This document shows, piece after piece, positions 27,456 through 37,212 of a stretch of 64,000 bases of DNA. Where the stretch lies: NCBI GenBank assembly GCA_963698995.1, contig CAVOTD010000066.1:13712-77711 (forward strand). Direction: 5' to 3'. The stretch is from AP-15 sp963698995. Lineage in GTDB: Bacteria; Pseudomonadota; Alphaproteobacteria; ATCC43930; CGMCC-115725. The position numbers and the translations under genes were made by a program. The stretch's first letter is position 1. Each line of letters opens with the position of its first letter. The notes beneath the pieces are model-generated. The model was not told the origin of the DNA. It saw only the letters and a program-made list of their open reading frames with translations, and ran no database searches.

Positions 27456-27926
27456 TTATGGCAATGGCGGGCACATCAGGTGCGCCTGCACCTCGGCCAC
27501 CAACGCCGAGTTGAAGGGGCGGTTGGCGCAACGTGCATTGTATTGGCTGACCTGCCCATTGTAGCGCGCCGTCGCCTGAACGGCGTCGTCATGAACGGGT
27601 CCTATCGATTGTCGATAGGTGGCATCGCGGCGTTCGAGCAGCGCTTTGAAGCGAGCGACGGCATCCGGGTTGTTGACGTTGACTGTCGACCGCTCTCGCG
27701 TCAGCTGAGCATCGAGATCGCCGAGCTGGCGATTGACCGCCTCCAACGCCTGCTTCTTGGCGTTCATATCCGCCGCGAGCGTCGCAGTGGCCTGCTGCAT
27801 GCACAAGCAAGTGCTGATCTCGGCGGTTTCGGGCGGGATCTGTGCTCCCGCTATGCCCGGAGCGAATAACGCTGCGAAGCCCCATCCCAAGGTCATCGTA
27901 CGCCCGAAACCGATCGCAATTGCCAT
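27456..27926 (-). CDS. secreted small protein with coiled coil, function unknown
   Basis: 156 residues. A signal peptide is likely (TLGWGFAALFAPGIAGAQ). The mature part starts with STCLCMQQ, continues with an alpha-helical, heptad-like stretch (MNAKKQALEAVNRQLGDLDAQ) and ends near YNARCANRPF and HLMCPPLP, giving four Cys in the mature chain that could make disulfides. I do not recognise the family. It faces hisI with 45 bases between the stops. Confidence 0.6.
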   Translation of the reverse strand: MAIAIGFGRTMTLGWGFAALFAPGIAGAQIPPETAEISTCLCMQQATATLAADMNAKKQALEAVNRQLGDLDAQLTRERSTVNVNNPDAVARFKALLERRDATYRQSIGPVHDDAVQATARYNGQVSQYNARCANRPFNSALVAEVQAHLMCPPLP

Positions 27927-28045
27927 TATTCTCCCCCAGCCGGGCCGATCCCGGCAGCGCCAGACTAGGGCGCGGAGCGCCGCCGTAACAAGACCCGGAA
28001 TTTCCGGTCGCGCTCCCGCGAAACAAGTGCGCTCGGCCGCCGAAG

Positions 28046-28675
28046 CTAGGTCCTCGGGGACCGGGCCGTGGCGTCAGCCAGTTCACGAACGCGCTCGGCG
28101 GCGTCATGGCCGAGCTGGGCAGCCTTGTGCCACAACTCGTCGCGCGCTTCGCCGACGCATTCTTGTTCGAACCTGGTAGCCGGCAACAGGGCCGCAACCA
28201 GCGCACCTGTGACCAGCCCGGCGACGCCGATCAGCCACGGATCGCGCTCTATCTTCTCGACAATCTGGCCGCCCGCGCGCTTGGCCACGTCGCCTGCCTC
28301 GCTCGCATGTTCCGAATACTTGCTGGCCCGATCGAGCACGGCGATGCCGGCATCGCGGACCGAGCTGATCGCTTCCTTTGCGGCGCCCGCTGCCTGATGA
28401 ACCCAACCTTCACCGCGCCCTTGCTCGCGGTTGCGAAGCAACGGCTCGCCGTCTGACGCAAAGCTCTGTTCGAGAGGCCCAGCGTGACCTTCCGGCGTCC
28501 AGTCGCCGGCCCGCCGGCGCGCAGTTTGCGAAGGTTCGTCCCGCACCACGCGATTCGCCAAACCAGTATTGCTGGCCACCAGCCACGCAACGCCAACGCC
28601 GATTAATGTAAGCGGCACGCGATTGGCCAGCAGAACCTCGCCGAAGTCGCCGCCTCTCGACGATCCCATGATCAT
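28046..28675 (-). CDS. DUF3618-like membrane-anchored stress protein
   Basis: 209 residues from the ATG at 28675, which has GAGGGA 6 bases upstream. It has a hydrophobic N-terminal helix (VPLTLIGVGVAWLVASN), a long hydrophilic region, and a second hydrophobic helix (PWLIGVAGLVTGALVAALL) followed by an amphipathic tail. This is the layout of DUF3618 proteins. It is the third of three same-strand genes that together resemble envelope or nutrient-stress cassettes of alphaproteobacteria. The exact role is not established. Confidence 0.6.
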   Translation of the reverse strand: MIMGSSRGGDFGEVLLANRVPLTLIGVGVAWLVASNTGLANRVVRDEPSQTARRRAGDWTPEGHAGPLEQSFASDGEPLLRNREQGRGEGWVHQAAGAAKEAISSVRDAGIAVLDRASKYSEHASEAGDVAKRAGGQIVEKIERDPWLIGVAGLVTGALVAALLPATRFEQECVGEARDELWHKAAQLGHDAAERVRELADATARSPRT

Positions 28676-28709
28676 ATCGGTTCCCTCTTTCATCAGACGG
28701 AAGATCGGA

Positions 28710-29138
28710 TCACGAGACTTGATCTCGGATCCAGGCCTCATCCTCGCGGAGTGAATTCAGTGTCCGGCGCGGGACGAGCGCGTTGGCTTCGAGCCGGTTC
28801 TTTCCAAAGAACAGCAGCCCGGCGCCGAGCACGAGCGCGATAAGCCCGACAATCAGGGCGGCGAGCCATGGCGCGACGACTTTGCTTAGGCCGAGCACCG
28901 CTGCCGCCAGCAGCGCCAGCCAGCCGCTGAAAGCGATCAGCCCGCCTGCAGCAAGGGCACCGGCGCCTTGGCCCAATCGCCCTAGCTTTTCGTGGAGCTC
29001 ACCCTTAAACAGGGCGATCTCCTGGCGGACTAGCGTGCCGGTCTCGCTTGCGAGATCGGAAAGGAGCGCCGCTACCGGGCGAGCGGGTCGCTGCCGTGAC
29101 GCCCCGTCTGCTAGCCGGTGGCTTTCGTCGGAAAGCAT
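28710..29138 (-). CDS. phage holin superfamily-like (YqjE/DUF1469-type) membrane protein
   Basis: 142 residues from the ATG at 29138, overlapping the upstream stop as ATGA. A basic N-terminal part with ALLSDLASETGTLVRQEIAL (the family signature of the holin-superfamily III/DUF1469 group) is followed by two hydrophobic helices and a cytoplasmic tail. The stop lies 34 bases before the DUF3618-like start. It is not a prophage gene, because no phage genes are near; the name only reflects the family. Confidence 0.72.
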   Translation of the reverse strand: MLSDESHRLADGASRQRPARPVAALLSDLASETGTLVRQEIALFKGELHEKLGRLGQGAGALAAGGLIAFSGWLALLAAAVLGLSKVVAPWLAALIVGLIALVLGAGLLFFGKNRLEANALVPRRTLNSLREDEAWIRDQVS

Positions 29139-29719
29139 CACTCGGGCCTTGCGGCACTGGAAAGCCCGGTCCCGTGTTCGACTGCCTGGCCGGGACCGCT
29201 GCCGCTCGATACCGCGGCAGTAACGGCGCGCGCGGTTTCGCTGGCCGGGCCGACCCGCGTTGCATCGCGTGCGTGCTGCGGCGCAGCCGCAGAGCCCCAC
29301 AGCAAGCGCCCGACCAAAAAGCCGGTCGCGACCGCACCTAGGACGAACAATGTCGGCTGACGGCGCGCAAAATCTTCGGTCTCCGCGACGAGCTCGCTCC
29401 AGTGCTGTTCACGCACCTTGCGCGAGAAGCTTTCAACCTGCTCCGCCGCCTCTCCGATATAGCGGGCAATCATTCGATTCTGCGACCGATGGAGCGGTTG
29501 GAAAGCGCTCCATAACGCCTCGGCGATGCCCGACACCTGCTGGGCCACCTGCTGCTTTTGCTCTTGCAGCAGCGATTCGGCGGCCGATCGGGCCGCGTCG
29601 GCAAATTCGGCGACGACGCTTCCGGTGCGTTCGCCACTCGTCTCCGCCGTCGAGTTAGCCCACCCTGCCGCACGATTTTGGCCGGTCATGCTGGAGGAGG
29701 CATCATTCCTGTCTGCCAT
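29138..29719 (-). CDS. first gene of the membrane stress cassette, function unknown
   Basis: 193 residues. The N-terminal half is hydrophilic and helical (SLLQEQKQQVAQQVSGIAEA, then YIGEAAEQVESFSRKVREQH), followed by one hydrophobic helix (QPTLFVLGAVATGFLVGRLLWG) and a low-complexity tail. This resembles proteins described as membrane-anchored ribosome-binding or nutrient-deprivation proteins, but I cannot place it firmly. It is translationally coupled to the holin-like gene. Confidence 0.65.
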   Translation of the reverse strand: MADRNDASSSMTGQNRAAGWANSTAETSGERTGSVVAEFADAARSAAESLLQEQKQQVAQQVSGIAEALWSAFQPLHRSQNRMIARYIGEAAEQVESFSRKVREQHWSELVAETEDFARRQPTLFVLGAVATGFLVGRLLWGSAAAPQHARDATRVGPASETARAVTAAVSSGSGPGQAVEHGTGLSSAARPE

Positions 29720-29941
29720 GCGGGGTTCTCCAAACTAGGGCCGAGCTGTGCAATCCTGTTTCGACAACGATTCGTTCGACCTCTGGTTCCTGCGGAACGA
29801 CAGGAATTCCCGGTAAACTCGTTGTCGAACCGCTGCCACAGTTTGCTCAATAATTGAGAATATCGCGCCGGGTGGGTAACTAGGCACCGGTTGGGTCGGA
29901 GGATCGGGTGACCGCAAGCGACATGACGATGACGCTAGCCG

Positions 29942-31903
29942 ATGGCTGAGCACGAGCTGCGGCTCGATCCCACCGACCGCGCGCGGCCGCCGGAGCGGCG
30001 GCGCGCGGCGCGCCGTAGAGGCGCCCGCAAACGCCGCTTTGCCGGCATTGCCAAGCTCGGCGTTCTGGTGTCCCTGTGGACCGTGATCTTGGGTTGTGTC
30101 GTCCTCGGGGGTTTCGCGCTCACGCTGCCCGATACCGGCGAGCTCACCCGGGCGGAGCGGCGCCCGAGCGTCACCGTCCTGGCCGCAGACGGTTCCCTGC
30201 TGACGACCTATGGCGATTTGTTCGGCCAGCCGCTGACCTTAAGAGAGATGTCGCCCTATCTGCCGAAGGCGGTGATCGCGGCCGAAGATCATCGGTTCTA
30301 CAGTCATTTTGGGGTCGATCCGATCGGGCTGCTCCGCGCGGTCTTTGCCAATATCTCGGCCGGTCATATCGTCCAGGGCGGCAGCACAATTACCCAGCAG
30401 CTGGCCAAGAACCTGTTCCTGACGCCCGAGCGGAGCTTCAGCCGCAAGATCCAGGAAACCTTGCTCGCGCTGTGGCTCGAGCACCGCTTCACCAAGGATC
30501 AGATCCTCGAGATTTATCTCAACCGGGTCTATCTCGGCGCCGGCGCCTATGGCGTCGATGCCGCGGCGCATCGCTATTTCAACAAATCGGCGCGGCGAAC
30601 CAGCCTCTATGAGAGTGCCGTCATTGCCGGACTGCTCAAGGCGCCGAGCCGGTTCAACCCGGCCCGCGACCGCGACAAGACCGCGGCTCGGACCGCCCGG
30701 GTTCTGACCAAAATGACCGATATCGGGTTTGTCACCGCTGATCAGGCAACCGCCGCGATGAGGGGCGGCGCGTCGCTCGCCTCCGTCGCCATGGCTCGAC
30801 CGGCGGCGCGCTATTTCACGGATTGGGTCGCCGAGCAGCTCGGCGACTTTGCCGACGCCGGAAGGCGCGATCTTACTGTCGTCACCACTCTCGATGCCCG
30901 CATGCAGGCCGAAGCCGAGGCCGCGATTGCCGAAACCATCGCCCGCGACGGCGGCAAGCTGGCGGTGAAGCAAGGCGCTCTGGTGGCAATGTCGCCGGAC
31001 GGCGCGGTACGCGCGATGGTCGGCGGCCGCGATTACAACCAGAGCCAGTTCAATCGGGCGACCCAAGCCCAGCGGCAGCCGGGCTCCGCCTTCAAACCGT
31101 TCGTCTATCTCGCGGGGCTGGAGGCTGGTTTGCAGCCCTTCGACCTTTTCGTCGACGCTCCGATGCGCGTCGGCAATTGGCAACCGCGCAATTATACCGG
31201 GCATTATCAGGGCGAAATGACCCTTGCCGAAGGATTGGCGCAGTCGATCAACACAATTTCGGTGCAAGTCGCTCAGCGCGCCGGCATCGGCAATGTCGTC
31301 GCAGTTGCGCACCGGCTCGGCATTTCATCACCGCTCGTGCCCGAGATCAGTTTGGCTCTGGGGACCAACGAGACCAACCTTCTGGAACTGGTCTCGGCCT
31401 ATGCGCCCTTCGCCAATGGCGGGTCCGGGGTGTGGCCGCATGGCATTACCGAGATTCGCGACGGTACGGGGAAAGTTGTGTTCCGCCGCGCCGGTTCGGG
31501 GCTGGGCAGAGTGGCGAGCCCCGAATTCGCCGGCACGATGAACGAGATGCTGAGCGCCGTCATCAGCCGCGGCACCGGCCGAGCCGCCGATCTCCCCCGT
31601 CCGGCCGCCGGCAAGACCGGCACAACCCAGGACTACCGCGACGCCTGGTTTATCGGCTACACCGCCGATCTCGTTGCCGGGGTTTGGCTCGGCAACGACG
31701 ACAACACGCCGATGAAAAAGGTGACCGGCGGCTCGCTGCCGGCACAGACCTGGCGTCGTTTCATGCTGGCCGCGACGAGGACGATGCCGGTGAAGCCGTT
31801 GCCGAGCGGCCGTCTGCCGCCTGGGTCGGTGATGGCCGCTGCGCCGGCGCGCTCGGGCGGCGGTTTTTTTGAAAACTTCTTCGGTCTTTTCGGCGCGAGA
31901 TGA
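29942..31903 (+). CDS. penicillin-binding protein 1A family (class A PBP)
   Basis: 653 residues: a basic cytoplasmic tail, one membrane helix (LGVLVSLWTVILGCVVLGGF), a GT51 glycosyltransferase domain and a transpeptidase domain. GT51 motifs are AAEDHRFYSHFGVD (catalytic Glu) and GGSTITQQLAKNLFL. Transpeptidase motifs are SAFKPFVY (SxxK), SINTIS (SxN) and AAGKTGTTQDYRDAWF (KTG). It polymerises and crosslinks peptidoglycan in the periplasm. It is shorter than E. coli PBP1A, in line with the short PBP1A group of alphaproteobacteria. Confidence 0.94.
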   Translation: MAEHELRLDPTDRARPPERRRAARRRGARKRRFAGIAKLGVLVSLWTVILGCVVLGGFALTLPDTGELTRAERRPSVTVLAADGSLLTTYGDLFGQPLTLREMSPYLPKAVIAAEDHRFYSHFGVDPIGLLRAVFANISAGHIVQGGSTITQQLAKNLFLTPERSFSRKIQETLLALWLEHRFTKDQILEIYLNRVYLGAGAYGVDAAAHRYFNKSARRTSLYESAVIAGLLKAPSRFNPARDRDKTAARTARVLTKMTDIGFVTADQATAAMRGGASLASVAMARPAARYFTDWVAEQLGDFADAGRRDLTVVTTLDARMQAEAEAAIAETIARDGGKLAVKQGALVAMSPDGAVRAMVGGRDYNQSQFNRATQAQRQPGSAFKPFVYLAGLEAGLQPFDLFVDAPMRVGNWQPRNYTGHYQGEMTLAEGLAQSINTISVQVAQRAGIGNVVAVAHRLGISSPLVPEISLALGTNETNLLELVSAYAPFANGGSGVWPHGITEIRDGTGKVVFRRAGSGLGRVASPEFAGTMNEMLSAVISRGTGRAADLPRPAAGKTGTTQDYRDAWFIGYTADLVAGVWLGNDDNTPMKKVTGGSLPAQTWRRFMLAATRTMPVKPLPSGRLPPGSVMAAAPARSGGGFFENFFGLFGAR

Positions 31904-31907
31904 CCGA

Positions 31908-31959
31908 CCCTCTCCCGCAGTGGCACTGCGGGAGAGGGGGACCATCGCGCAGCGATGGT
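31908..31959. repeat. two consecutive hairpins, REP-like, after the PBP gene
   Basis: Hairpin 1: CCCTCTCCCGCAG (31908-31920), loop TGGCA, CTGCGGGAGAGGG (31926-31938), a 13-bp perfect stem. Hairpin 2: ACCATCGC (31941-31948), loop GCA, GCGATGGT (31952-31959). No T-run follows either. They lie between two convergent genes and could stop transcription from both sides. The core CCTCTCCCGCA recurs at 61430 in another hairpin, so this is a dispersed element. Confidence 0.7.
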
Positions 31960-31976
31960 AGGTCCGGTGAGGCCTC

Positions 31977-32585
31977 CTAACGTAACGGGGAGAACGATGC
32001 CGGCACGACCAGCATATTTTCCTGCTTGATGAACTGACCGCGGGTGTTCGGCGGCCAAGCGCCCGTTGCGCGGGCCTCGTCGCGGATGCGGAAACGCTCC
32101 GCCGCATCCTTATATGCCCAGATGTGGATCCATTGATTGAGCGGGCCGAGCTCGGTGTGGCCGGCCGCCGCGAGAGGCGACAGCTTGACCCGCCCTTCGA
32201 TCCTCTCGGCCCAGCGCTCGATCACGGTCGGCGCCGCTCCGGGGAGCATTGTGTAGGTGCGGATCTCATAGAGATTGCCGTGCTGGCGCGGTGTGAAGGC
32301 CGGGCAGAACGGCGCCGCGTTGACGATCTTGCTCTCCATCTCGACTTCGAATTCCTGGATCTTTGGCGGCCAGTTCGGGATGGACTGCGAACGCACCCGA
32401 GTCCGGTGCTGCAGATCGTCATAGGGCCAAATATGGATGATGTGGTTCAGTGGCCCGACTTCGGTATGAAAGAATGCGCCGAGCGGCGACACCTTGACCC
32501 GTTCGGTCAGCGCTTCCGCAAAGCGCTTCTCGACCTCGGGCACCGAGCCGGGCTGCAATCGGTAGGTCCGCATCTCAAAGATCAT
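31977..32585 (-). CDS. NIPSNAP family protein with two NIPSNAP domains
   Basis: 202 residues from the ATG at 32585. Two tandem ferredoxin-like repeats are clear: IFEMRTYRLQPGSVPEVEKRF with HIIHIWPYDDLQHRTRVR, then LYEIRTYTMLPGAAPTVIERW with QWIHIWAYKDAAERFRIRD. The matching tails (SQSIPNWPP and EARATGAWPP) confirm an internal duplication. NIPSNAP proteins are small cytoplasmic proteins of uncertain function. It ends beside a REP-like hairpin pair and lies downstream of the nucleoside hydrolase. Confidence 0.88.
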   Translation of the reverse strand: MIFEMRTYRLQPGSVPEVEKRFAEALTERVKVSPLGAFFHTEVGPLNHIIHIWPYDDLQHRTRVRSQSIPNWPPKIQEFEVEMESKIVNAAPFCPAFTPRQHGNLYEIRTYTMLPGAAPTVIERWAERIEGRVKLSPLAAAGHTELGPLNQWIHIWAYKDAAERFRIRDEARATGAWPPNTRGQFIKQENMLVVPASFSPLR

Positions 32586-32640
32586 CGACCTCACTCCTTT
32601 TTCTGAGTTGGCGGGGTTACCTTAAAGGCAAGAATAGCGG

Positions 32641-33586
32641 CTAAGGTAGGCGTGCGAGCATTTCTGTTAAGAGCTCGTAAAAGCCGTCGGCATCGACCGT
32701 ATTCATGAAACGAACGTTGGGCTTTCTGCCGGTCACGCCCCACCAATCGACAACCGTCATGCCGATGGTCAGCGGGCTGTGGGTCTCGACCGCGACATTG
32801 ACTTCGCGTCCTTCATACAGGTCCGGGCGCAGCAGGTATCCGATAACGGCAGGATCGTGCAGCGACCTGGCACGCGAGCCGAACTTGGCGCGCCGGTTTC
32901 TCTCAAAGGCTGCCAGCAACGCGGCAACCGCCGCGCCGCAGCGGTTGGGAAGAGCGCGCAGCGCCGCGAGTCGAGCCTCGGTGGTGACCAGCCGATGCGA
33001 GACGTCGAGCGGGATCATCGTAAGCGGGATACCGCTGTCGATGACGATCGCCGCGGCGTGCGGATCGACATGCATGTTGAATTCGGCCACCGGCGTGACA
33101 TTGCCTAGCTCAAAACAGGCCCCGCCCATAATCACCAACTCTTGGATCTTGCCGGCGACATCCGGCGCTTTGACCAACGCCATCGCGATGTTCGTCAATG
33201 GTCCGAGAGCGCACAACGTGATTGCTCCGGCAGCCGGCGGCACGTAACGTCTCGATCAGAAATTCGACACCATGCTGTGCCTGCAGCAGCAGCGTCGGCT
33301 CCGGCAACAGAAGACGGTCGCGCTCGGTTTCGACATGCGCCAGCTCCGCCGTCTCCAGTGGACGCAACAGCGGTCGAGCACACCCCGCATAAACCGGAAC
33401 TTCAAGATGCCCGGCCAATTCGCAGACCCGGCGCGCATTACGCTCGGTCTGCGCCAGCGGCAGATTTCCGGCGACGGCGACAATGCCGAGGACCTCCAAT
33501 TTGTCCGACGCCGCTAGTGCCAAGAGGATCGCAACGGCATCGTCCAAACCGGGGTCGGTGTCGATGACGATAGGCCGCCGATTCAT
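32641..33586 (-). CDS. inosine-uridine preferring nucleoside hydrolase (frameshifted in this assembly)
   Basis: About 314 residues. N-terminal PIVIDTDPGLDDAVAILLAL holds the DTDPGxDD calcium site. The C-terminal part, in another frame, has ITLCALGPLTNIA, LVIMGGACF and EFNMHVDPHAAAIV. The shift lies near 33240, and the span of 946 bases is 315 codons plus one, so one inserted base is the likely cause. It hydrolyses ribonucleosides to base and ribose. Whether it prefers purine or pyrimidine cannot be read from the sequence. Confidence 0.9.
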
Positions 33587-33604
33587 CTTCCGGCCGATTT
33601 CGAT

Positions 33605-34385
33605 CTACCGCCGCAGCACCAGCAGCTTCTTTATTTCAGCGATCGCCTTGGCCGGATTGAGGTTCTTCGGGCACGTCCGGGTGCAGTTCATGATCGTGTG
33701 GCAGCGATATAGCCGGAACGGGTCCTCCAGATCGTCGAGACGCTCGCCGGTCTTCTCGTCCCGGCTGTCGGCAATCCAGCGATAGGCCTGCAACAGCACA
33801 GCCGGCCCTAAGTAACGCTCGCTGTTCCACCAATAACTCGGGCAGGCGGTTGTGCAGCAGAAGCACAGAATGCATTCCCACAACCCGTCGAGCTGGTCGC
33901 GCTCCGCGATCGATTGCGGCCGCTCGCGGTCGGGGGGCGGCGGGCTAGCGGTCTGCAGCCAGGGTCGGACTCGACTGGTACTGCGCAATGACGTGGGTCA
34001 GATCCGGGACCAGATCCTTGACGACCGGCATGTGCGGCAATGGGTAAATACGTATGGCACCTTCGATGTCCTCGATCGCCTGCAGACACGCGAGCGTATT
34101 GGTCCCGTCGATGTTCATCGCGCAGGAGCCGCAAATCCCCTCACGGCACGAGCGGCGAAACGTCAGTGTCGTATCGATCTCGTTCTTGATCTTGATCAAC
34201 GCGTCGAGGACCATCGGACCACAATCGTTGAGATCGATCTCGAAGGTGTCGATGACAGGGTTTTTTCCGTCGTCCGGGTTCCAGCGGTAAACCTTGAACT
34301 CGCGCAGCCGGGTGGCGCCGGGCGGCCCGGAAAAGGTCTTGCCGACCCCGATCTTCGAATTTCTTGGCAGAGTAAATTCGGCCAT
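33605..34385 (-). CDS. sdhB: succinate dehydrogenase iron-sulfur subunit (frameshifted in this assembly)
   Basis: About 259 residues. The [2Fe-2S] site is CREGICGSCAMNIDG with a later LAC. The [4Fe-4S]/[3Fe-4S] region is CILCFCCTTACPSY and CHTIMNCTRTCPKNLNP. The first part ends in one frame near QYQS and the second resumes in another at RPWLQTASPP; the shift is near 33965, and removing one base there gives S-S-R-P-W. The span of 781 bases equals 260 codons plus one. It passes electrons from SdhA to the quinone site in complex II. Confidence 0.95.
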
Positions 34386-34529
34386 CGGCAGTCCTAATCT
34401 CCGAGCCTAAATGATGCCGGAAAATGCGGAAAAGCTGTTCTGCGCCTTTCGGGGCGGAGAGGGTAAAGTGAGCGTCCCTGGAGGTAGCGCAGTGGGGTAC
34501 AAGCCATGTCAGAAACTCAATGTCAAAAC

Positions 34530-36324
34530 TCAATAAACGCGCGCCTTGGGCGGGAACGCTTGTACCTCGTTCGATAGGGTAAACTGATGCACCGGACGAT
34601 AACCGATCTTGACCGCGTTTTCGCCGTCGAGCCACGCCAGGGTGTGTTTCATCCAGACGCGATCATCGCGGTCGGGGTAATCCTCGCGGGCATGAGCGCC
34701 TCGACTCTCTGTCCGATTCTCGGCCGAATGCAAGGCCACCACTGCCTGCTCCAACAGATTTTCGAGTTCGAGGGCTTCGACGAGGTCAGTGTTCCAGATC
34801 ATCGAGCGGTCGGAAATCCCGAGATCGCCCAGGCTGTTGGCGACGACATCGATCCGGCTGACACCTTCTCTTAGCACCTGAGCGGTGCGAAACACGGCGC
34901 AGTTGTTTTGCATGACGCGCTGCATGTCGAGGCGTATCTCGGCGGTCTTGCGCGGGCCGCCTGATTGCCGCGTTGCGTCGAGCCGGGCGACCGCCTGATC
35001 GCCGGCGCTGCTCGACAGCGGCTTGTGCGGCTGCACCGGGTTGCACCAATTCGCCGGCGCGATGCGCCGCGGCACGGCCGAACACGACGATATCGAGCAG
35101 CGAATTGCAGCCGAGCCGGTTCGCGCCGTGCACCGAGACGCAGGCCGCCTCACCGATCGCCATGAGGCCTGCAACGGTGGCATCGGGATCATCCACGCTG
35201 GGCCGCAGCACCTCGCCGTGGTGGTTGGTCGGGATGCCGCCCATGTTGTAATGCACGGTCGGCAGCACCGGGATCGGTTCGCGCGTGACATCGACGCCGG
35301 CAAAAATCTTGGCAGTCTCCGAGATCCCGGGCAGGCGCTGGTGCAATATCTCAGGCGCAAGGTGCTCGAGGTGAAGAAGGATGTGGTCGCGTTCCGGCCC
35401 GCAGCCGCGGCCCTCGCGGATCTCGATCGTCATCGCCCGGCTGACGACGTCGCGCGACGCGAGATCCTTGGCGTGCGGCGCGTAGGCTTCCATAAAGCGC
35501 GCACCTTCGCTGTTGGTCAGATAGCCGCCTTCGCCGCGCGCGCCCTCGGTGATCAGGCATCCGGCGCCATAGATCCCGGTCGGATGAAACTGTATGAACT
35601 CCATATCCTGCAGCGGCAGCCCGGCGCGCAATACCATCGCATTGCCGTCCCCGGTGCAGGTGTGGGCGGAAGTGCAGGAGAAATAGGTTCGCCCATACCC
35701 GCCGGTGGCGAGGATCACGAGATGGGCACGAAACCGGTGCAAAGTACCGTCCTCGAGGTTCCATGCCATGACCCCGCGGCAGGCGCCCTCCTCATCCATG
35801 ATCAAATCGAGGGCAAAGTATTCGACAAAGAATTCGGCGTTGTTCCGCACACATTGCTGGTAGAGCGTGTGGATGATCGCGTGACCGGTGCGGTCGGCCG
35901 CAGCACAGGCGCGGCGCGCTGGATCGCCGTCGCCGTAATCCATCATGTGGCCGCCGAACGGGCGTTGGTAGATCCGGCCGTCTTCGGTCCGCGAGAACGG
36001 GACCCCATAATGTTCGAGCTCGATGACCGAGGGGATCGCGTTGCGGCACATGTACTCGATCGCGTCCTGGTCGCCGAGCCAGTCGGAGCCTTTGACGGTG
36101 TCGTACATGTGCCAGCGCCAGTCGTCGGGCCCGACATTGCCGAGCGCGGCGCTGATCCCGCCCTGCGCCGCGACGGTGTGGCTGCGGGTCGGGAAGACCT
36201 TGCTGATACAGGCGGTGGTGAGCCCCTCGATCGTCGTTCCCAGCGTTGCCCGCAGACCCGCGCCGCCGGCGCCGACGACCACCACGTCATAGCTGTGGTC
36301 CGTGATCTTGTAGGCCGGCGGCAT
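34530..36324 (-). CDS. sdhA: succinate dehydrogenase flavoprotein subunit (frameshifted in this assembly)
   Basis: About 597 residues from the ATG at 36324. The FAD-binding VVVGAGGAGLRATLG, the covalent FAD His in SHTVAAQGGISA, and HYNMGGIPTNHHGEV in the active-site region are intact. The C-terminal 180 residues (RTAQVLREGV, EALELENLLEQAVVALHSAE, REDYPDRDD) are in another frame; the shift lies at 35010-35055. The span of 1795 bases is 598 codons plus one. It oxidises succinate to fumarate. A 144-base gap separates it from sdhB, longer than usual within this operon. Confidence 0.95.
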
Positions 36325-36338
36325 CGCGGGGCCGCCAA

Positions 36339-36734
36339 TCAACCTGTCGATCCGAGCGCAATGCTCAGCACGGCGAAAATGCCGGCGACAGCGAAGCCAA
36401 AACAGAGCAAGCCAAGGATGGCGAGGAGACCGAGTTTGACGAACTCGGCATGGACGTAATCCTCGATAACCACCCGGAGACCGAGGAACGCGTGATAGAA
36501 GGTCGCGATCAGCAGCAATATCAGGAGAATCGCCGCGAGCGGAAGACTGACCCAACTCTGCACGGTCTCAAGATCGGCACCGACCAACCCGATGACGGCG
36601 CTGACGAACCACAAGGTTAGGGGGATCAGCGCAATGGCGGTGAGCCGTTGCGCCCACCAGTGCTCAACCCCTTCCTTCGCCGAGCCCAGCCCGACGGCGC
36701 GGCCGAGGGGCGAGCGCATCCGCGATGCCATCAT
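36339..36734 (-). CDS. sdhD: succinate dehydrogenase membrane anchor subunit
   Basis: 131 residues, three membrane helices. The haem/quinone signature is FYHAFLGLRVVIEDYVH, with the His and the DY pair typical of SdhD. ATG at 36734 or 36731; both follow the sdhC stop within a few bases. The stop is 14 bases before the sdhA start. It anchors complex II in the inner membrane. Confidence 0.93.
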   Translation of the reverse strand: MMASRMRSPLGRAVGLGSAKEGVEHWWAQRLTAIALIPLTLWFVSAVIGLVGADLETVQSWVSLPLAAILLILLLIATFYHAFLGLRVVIEDYVHAEFVKLGLLAILGLLCFGFAVAGIFAVLSIALGSTG

Positions 36735-36735
36735 T

Positions 36736-37127
36736 TCAGGAAACCCAGCGAGAGATCCCGGCGACCCAGGCGGCCAAGGTCAAAAAGGCGGTCGCACCGA
36801 CAACGATCCAACCGCCAAGTATGTCGATTTGAGGTCGAGCGCGTGTCCGGTGTCCCAGACCAGATGCCGGATGCCATTGCACAGATGATAGAACAGCGAC
36901 AGGCTCCAACCAAACAGCAGCAGAAGCCCGAACCAGGAACCCAGAAAATCCTGGACACCCTCGAAGGCATCGGGCCCCGAAGCGGCCGCAACCAGCCACC
37001 ACACCAGCAGGAGCGCGCCGGCGCTCAGCACCACGCCGGTGGCCCGATGGAGGATCGACAGGACGGAGGTGAGTTGCCAGCGGTAGATCTGAAGGTGCGG
37101 CGACAGCGGCCGGTCGGCGGATCTCAT
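36736..37127 (-). CDS. sdhC: succinate dehydrogenase cytochrome b556 subunit (frameshifted in this assembly)
   Basis: About 130 residues. It starts RPLSPHLQIYRWQLTSVLSILHRATG, the usual SdhC start with the conserved Ser/His/Arg of the quinone site, and has the haem ligand region LFYHLCNGIRHLVWD. The last 27 residues (GGWIVVGATAFLTLAAWVAG) are in another frame; the shift is near 36817, and here the span is one base short of 131 codons, so a lost base fits. It heads the sdhCDAB operon. Confidence 0.93.
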
Positions 37128-37212
37128 CTACAGGCAGTTCCGGGATTGCAGGCAGCTGTGACTTAGACCGCGTGCCGGAGAGTGTCAACGGAGGCTCGCG
37201 CCGAGCTGCCGT

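Noticed and set aside
28710..29138. Prophage holin
   Set aside because: Family name only. No lysin, capsid, integrase or other phage gene is near, and the gene belongs to a membrane stress cassette.
35023..36459. Plus-strand 478-residue frame over sdhA
   Set aside because: Same reason: a long open antisense frame in GC-rich DNA over a gene with covalent FAD and active-site motifs.
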